From the NCBI GenBank assembly GCA_002077045.2, contig NAEU01000740.1, positions 1 to 20,889 of the forward strand: a stretch of DNA of 20,889 nucleotides, read 5' to 3'. Positions 17,622 to 20,889 of the stretch are shown one piece after another. The position numbers and the translations under genes were made by a program. The number at the start of each line of letters is the position of its first letter. The stretch's first letter is position 1. The DNA comes from Rachicladosporium sp. CCFEE 5018 (Eukaryota; Ascomycota; Dothideomycetes; Cladosporiales; Cladosporiaceae). The notes under the pieces are model-generated. The model had not been told where the DNA came from, searched no databases, and worked only from the letters and a program-made list of their open reading frames with translations.

Positions 17622-19723
17622 TTACAGCTTCGCCCTCAGCGCCACATCACCATCATCCTCCTCCCGCTCCAAGCTCACGAACCGTCTGAAGTACTCTAGA
17701 CACCCCGGGTTCGCCACGGTACTGCTCAGCTTCACCTCCCCGCCACTGATCACCTTCTTTACGGCGATCTCGACTTTCTTGCCATTGATCGTCACCGGTA
17801 TCTCCGGCACACTGATCACGAACTTGGGCACATGTCGCGGACTCAGAGCTTGCCGGATGGTCTGCTTGATCTGCGCTCGGAGCGCGGGCGTGAGAGTGTG
17901 GCCGGGAAGCGGCATGACGAAGAGGAAGACTGCTTCGTCTGCGTCGTTGGGTCGGCGTCGCGAGACACAGAACGTATTGCTGAGATGGGATGTGAAGGGC
18001 GCTGTTTCGATGAGGGCGTAGATTTCAGAGGAGCCGAAGCGGATGCCAGAGGGGTTTAGCACGCCGTCGCTTCGCCCGTGCATGACGAACCCTCCCGTTT
18101 CCGGGTTCCGACTGAGCCAGTCGTGTTGCGCCCAAACGTCTTTATCGCTAAATCGCTCGAAGTAGCTAGACTTGTAGATCCTCCCATCCGAATCGCCCCA
18201 GAAGAAGCAAGGCATGCTGGGGAAGGGCTTGCGAATGATCATCTCGCCTGCTTCGCCAGTATGGGCTATTGAGAGCCCGGAGTCGGGGTCCACGATATCG
18301 ACGTCCATGCCCAGAGCGCGGATCTGCATCTCGCCTGCGCGGATTGGAGAGGTAGGATCAGCTGCTATGAGGGAGGTAGCTGTGTCTGTGCCGCCGGCTG
18401 TGTTGCAGATCTGAACCTTGGGTGGGAAGGCGCGGTGGTAGAACCACCTATACTGCTCTGCTGACATCGAAGCACCAGTCGTGTAGACCATCCGCAGACT
18501 GCTGAGATCGAACTCCTGTTTGGGCAAACAGCCGGACATCTCTAGCTCGAGTAAGTACCGCGGACTCGTGCCAAAGTACGTGACTTTGTATTTCTCGGCC
18601 ATTCGAAGTAGTTGCTTGACGTCTGGATACATGGGGCTGCCGTTGTAGCAGATCGTTGTGCAGCCGAGAGAGAAGTGGCCGCACATTACGTAGAAGACTA
18701 CCCAGGAGGTGGAGGAGTATTGCAGGATAACGTCTTTGGGACTGAGTCCGTTGTGGAGACGGGAGATCTTTTTGAGTTGGATTATGAGGCCGTGGCGGTG
18801 GACTATGCATCTACGATAGTCGTCAGCTGGGAGTACGAATATTGTTGCGCGGGGCTAGGCGCTTACTTTGGTGCGCCTGTGGTTCCTGAGCTGTAGCAGA
18901 TGAGTAGTGGATCGTTGAACGACACTCTCGTGAACGTAAGAGCATCACCGCAGTTCGCTCTTCGTACGAAGTCCTCGATCGTCGAATACCGATTCTGCTT
19001 GCTCACGATTGGTACAACGAACACCTCAGGCTTTGGCTCTAACCGCTCAAGGATACTTCTCAACTTCTCCCTGGTCGAGACAGCCTTGCCCTTATACACC
19101 GCGTCGCCATCGGCAAACACGATCTTCGGCGTCACTTGCTGCAATCTACTGACGCATCCCTCGAGACCGAGATCCGGGCTGATGGAAGTGAAGATCGCGC
19201 CGACAGTAGCAGTAGCATGGAACAAAACCATCGCCCAATTCGACGTAGCTACAAGAGCAGCGACACGATCGCCTTTACCAACGCCGCTACGTCGGAGAGC
19301 GCTCGAGACTAGTCTGACTTGCTCGCGGAACTCAGCCCAGGTCATGCGTTCGGCATCGTCGAGCGATTGACCTTCTCGGAGACCAATGAGAGCGATTGCT
19401 TCGGGATTTGGATTGGAGAAGAGGGCATTCTCGGCGTAGTTGATCTTGTGGCCTTCGAAGAATGGTGGATTTGCGCTGATCAGTGCTTTGGGATCGTAGG
19501 CTTGCTTGATCGACTTTGACAGTGGCGGGACAAGCTCAAGGTAGTCATAGAGGTCTGTCCAGAATGTTTGAGGCTCGCTGCAGGACCATTGGACTAGTTC
19601 CTGCGTGGATTCGATTATTCGTGAGAAGCGATCGTTGATATGTCGGCGATATTCGTCCATAGGCGTTGTGCCCGCCGCACTGGGCGTCCACAATAGCTCA
19701 TTCTGTTTCTTCGATCTTGTCAT
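17622..19723 (-). CDS. AACS: Acetoacetyl-CoA synthetase (acyl-AMP-forming ligase), two exons
   Basis: Activates acetoacetate with ATP and CoA to acetoacetyl-CoA (EC 6.2.1.16), a cytosolic route from ketone bodies or amino-acid breakdown to sterol and fatty-acid precursors. Exons are 19723-18867 and 18810-17622; the 56 nt intron runs GTAAGC..CGTAG with a GCTGAC branch-like site. The frame is open ten codons further but starts with TTG, so the ATG at 19723 (A at -3) is used, giving 681 residues. The N-terminus has the AACS cap region (NELLWTPS, FWTDLYDYLEL, NYAENALF). Adenylation motifs: P-loop YSSGTTGAPK (277-286) followed by CIVHRHGLIIQLKK, diagnostic of AACS; FGTSPRYL; the NTAGGTDTATSL core; GRSDGVLNPSGIRFGSSEIY; and INGKKVEIAVKK with catalytic Lys about 630. 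All key motifs are intact. It converges with the BCAS3-like gene. An acyl-CoA ligase with another short 3-oxo acid substrate is the main alternative. Confidence 0.93.
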
Positions 19724-20137
19724 ACTTGCAGTTGCAATCGTATTATTTGCCAAGGTATATCGAAAGGCAGACGACCCGATGTAGTGAGTGGGTACTTGGT
19801 ACTTGAGCGGTTATGTGATTCGAAGCGGGGGCATTCTTGGCCGAGGGCCGACAGAACCCATAGTACATGTATGATCTACATCGCCAATTCTTTTGAACAT
19901 ATACCCATATCAATTAGTACTTGAGATCATTCCGATCACTCGCGATAGTGCGGACGGCACACTCTTCTCAGCTAGATGATGTCGTGGACGTAGGTCCAGC
20001 CTTACAGCGAGCATGAAATCCAGCGGAGTGACGAAGTTAACGCTCAGTCCAGTACGGTGCCCTGAGCAACTGTCACCGTCCCAAGATCATTACTGCGTCG
20101 TAGCTTCGGAGCTGTGTCGACATGATCGCCAAACATT
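19724..20137. other. Acetoacetyl-CoA synthetase promoter and HET gene 3' region
   Basis: This tandem spacer lies between the synthetase start and the stop of the HET-domain gene, both minus-strand. No TATA box of good quality is visible upstream of the synthetase. The minus strand has no ATG for about 108 nt before its start. No repeat or RNA gene is seen. Confidence 0.5.
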
Positions 20138-20889
20138 CTACAAGATTTTCAGTACTCTCTTCTCACCGAATTCAGCACAGTGATCCACCGTCGATTCATC
20201 AATGAGCCGAATCTCAAAGCACCCATATCGCACATAAGTTCCGTCATCTCGCGCAGCCAGTGCGATGCCATAGCTTCGTGCCCAGCCATCCAAAGCGATG
20301 AGAGCAAACGCGAAGTGGTGTGCTTCGCGGACTACCTTTAGATCGTCGAAAGTATCAAAGCGGAAATCATGAACCGGAGGCCACGCTAAGTGCGACTTAT
20401 GAACGTGAGCCTCGATCTCGATGTAGCCAGCTGAGAGACGCCCATACTCGTCACCTCTTTCGGGGATGCAATTTACGTCGACCACTCGTGCGACAGTAAC
20501 CATTGAACTTCTCCAGGCAAAGTTGATCTCACCCACTACCGACGCCCAAGACCACGTTGGAGCGACGTACTGCGCGGGCCGTCTACACGTGACCGAGTGC
20601 CATCTGGCATCGGAGACTGGACAGTCTTTCAAGTGGTTGTGGTTGTTCGACGTCCACCAACATAATGCCCCTGGTAGCATTGAATGCCAGAGTCCAGCAT
20701 AGTACTCACCGAGGTGAAATCCGCCATAGAGTCTTGCTAGACCGGCAATTGCGGGCAAAGTGTCGTTTTCGTTAGTGATGTCTGCCCTTGCGTAAGCACG
20801 GACCAGAACAGACCACTGGTCTGCTTCCAGGCCACTTCCGCCACTGACAAGTGCGGCGTTATGCTTGTCCGTGTACCAAGCACCGTCGA
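20138..20889 (-). CDS. HET-domain (heterokaryon incompatibility) protein, C-terminal part (5' end outside window)
   Basis: The minus-strand frame is open from the right edge to a TAG at 20138-20140, about 250 residues. The visible start reads DGAWYTDKHN, then QWSVLVRAYARADIT, then DTLPAIAGLAR; further on come YYAGLWHSMLPGALCWW and YVAPTWSWASVVGEI. The series W..LV..Y..A..T....D.LPAI.GLA, then Y.AGLW....L..LLW, then AP.WSWAS..G is the standard segment following the HET domain in fungal proteins of this very large family, which trigger regulated cell death after fusion of unlike hyphae. The HET domain itself lies beyond the window. The ATG-less LPAIAGL point at 20758 is internal, since homology runs to the edge. 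The stretch after WSWAS carries no recognised domain. These genes are often expanded and polymorphic, so function as an incompatibility locus is not implied. Confidence 0.9.
   Translation of the reverse strand, partial: DGAWYTDKHNAALVSGGSGLEADQWSVLVRAYARADITNENDTLPAIAGLARLYGGFHLGEYYAGLWHSMLPGALCWWTSNNHNHLKDCPVSDARWHSVTCRRPAQYVAPTWSWASVVGEINFAWRSSMVTVARVVDVNCIPERGDEYGRLSAGYIEIEAHVHKSHLAWPPVHDFRFDTFDDLKVVREAHHFAFALIALDGWARSYGIALAARDDGTYVRYGCFEIRLIDESTVDHCAEFGEKRVLKIL

Noticed and set aside
17622..20889. A secondary-metabolite or defence gene cluster formed by the synthetase and the HET gene
   Set aside because: Acetoacetyl-CoA synthetase is a primary-metabolism enzyme and HET genes are scattered in fungal genomes; no backbone, tailoring or transport gene is present.

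Overview
The window looks like an ordinary euchromatic segment of a filamentous ascomycete (Pezizomycotina, plausibly Dothideomycetes; the class is a guess). The grounds are seven protein-coding genes with short 51-73 nt spliceosomal introns, GT..AG borders and CTGAC- or CTAAT-like branch sites. There are also two typically fungal families (a NUC-1/PHO4-type bHLH factor and a HET-domain protein), and the codon use is GC-leaning throughout. I see no rRNA, tRNA, CRISPR, transposon or viral relic.

Layout. 1-312 (+) is the 3' end of a NudC nuclear-movement protein, cut by the left edge. It converges on a five-exon secreted type-B carboxylesterase at 707-2593 (-). Next come a two-exon phosphorus-acquisition bHLH regulator (NUC-1/PalcA type) at 3251-5538 (-), 2.28 kb without a recognisable gene, and intronless eIF3a at 7821-11084 (-). 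eIF3a is divergent, across about 970 bp, from a three-exon heterotrimeric G-protein gamma subunit at 12055-12462 (+). A 1.35 kb gap follows, then a single-exon WD40/BCAS3-like protein at 13816-17334 (+). It converges on a two-exon acetoacetyl-CoA synthetase at 17622-19723 (-). The 3' end of a HET-domain gene at 20138-20889 (-) is cut by the right edge.

How they relate. Fungal genes are mostly independent units and nothing here argues for a biosynthetic cluster. The products span dynein/microtubule transport (NudC), extracellular ester hydrolysis, phosphate-starvation transcription, translation initiation, G-protein signalling, a beta-propeller protein of probable autophagy or cytoskeletal type, ketone-body activation, and self/non-self recognition. 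The best regulatory observations are the ATG-free stretches directly upstream of the bHLH regulator and of eIF3a, a 62-codon upstream ORF before the G-gamma start, and a CACGTG palindrome in the eIF3a/G-gamma divergent spacer.

Exon borders were set by hand from splice consensus, reading-frame continuity and family conservation. Where a longer open frame begins with a non-ATG codon I moved the start to the first in-frame ATG (carboxylesterase, BCAS3-like, acetoacetyl-CoA synthetase). I did not find a convincing undescribed system.
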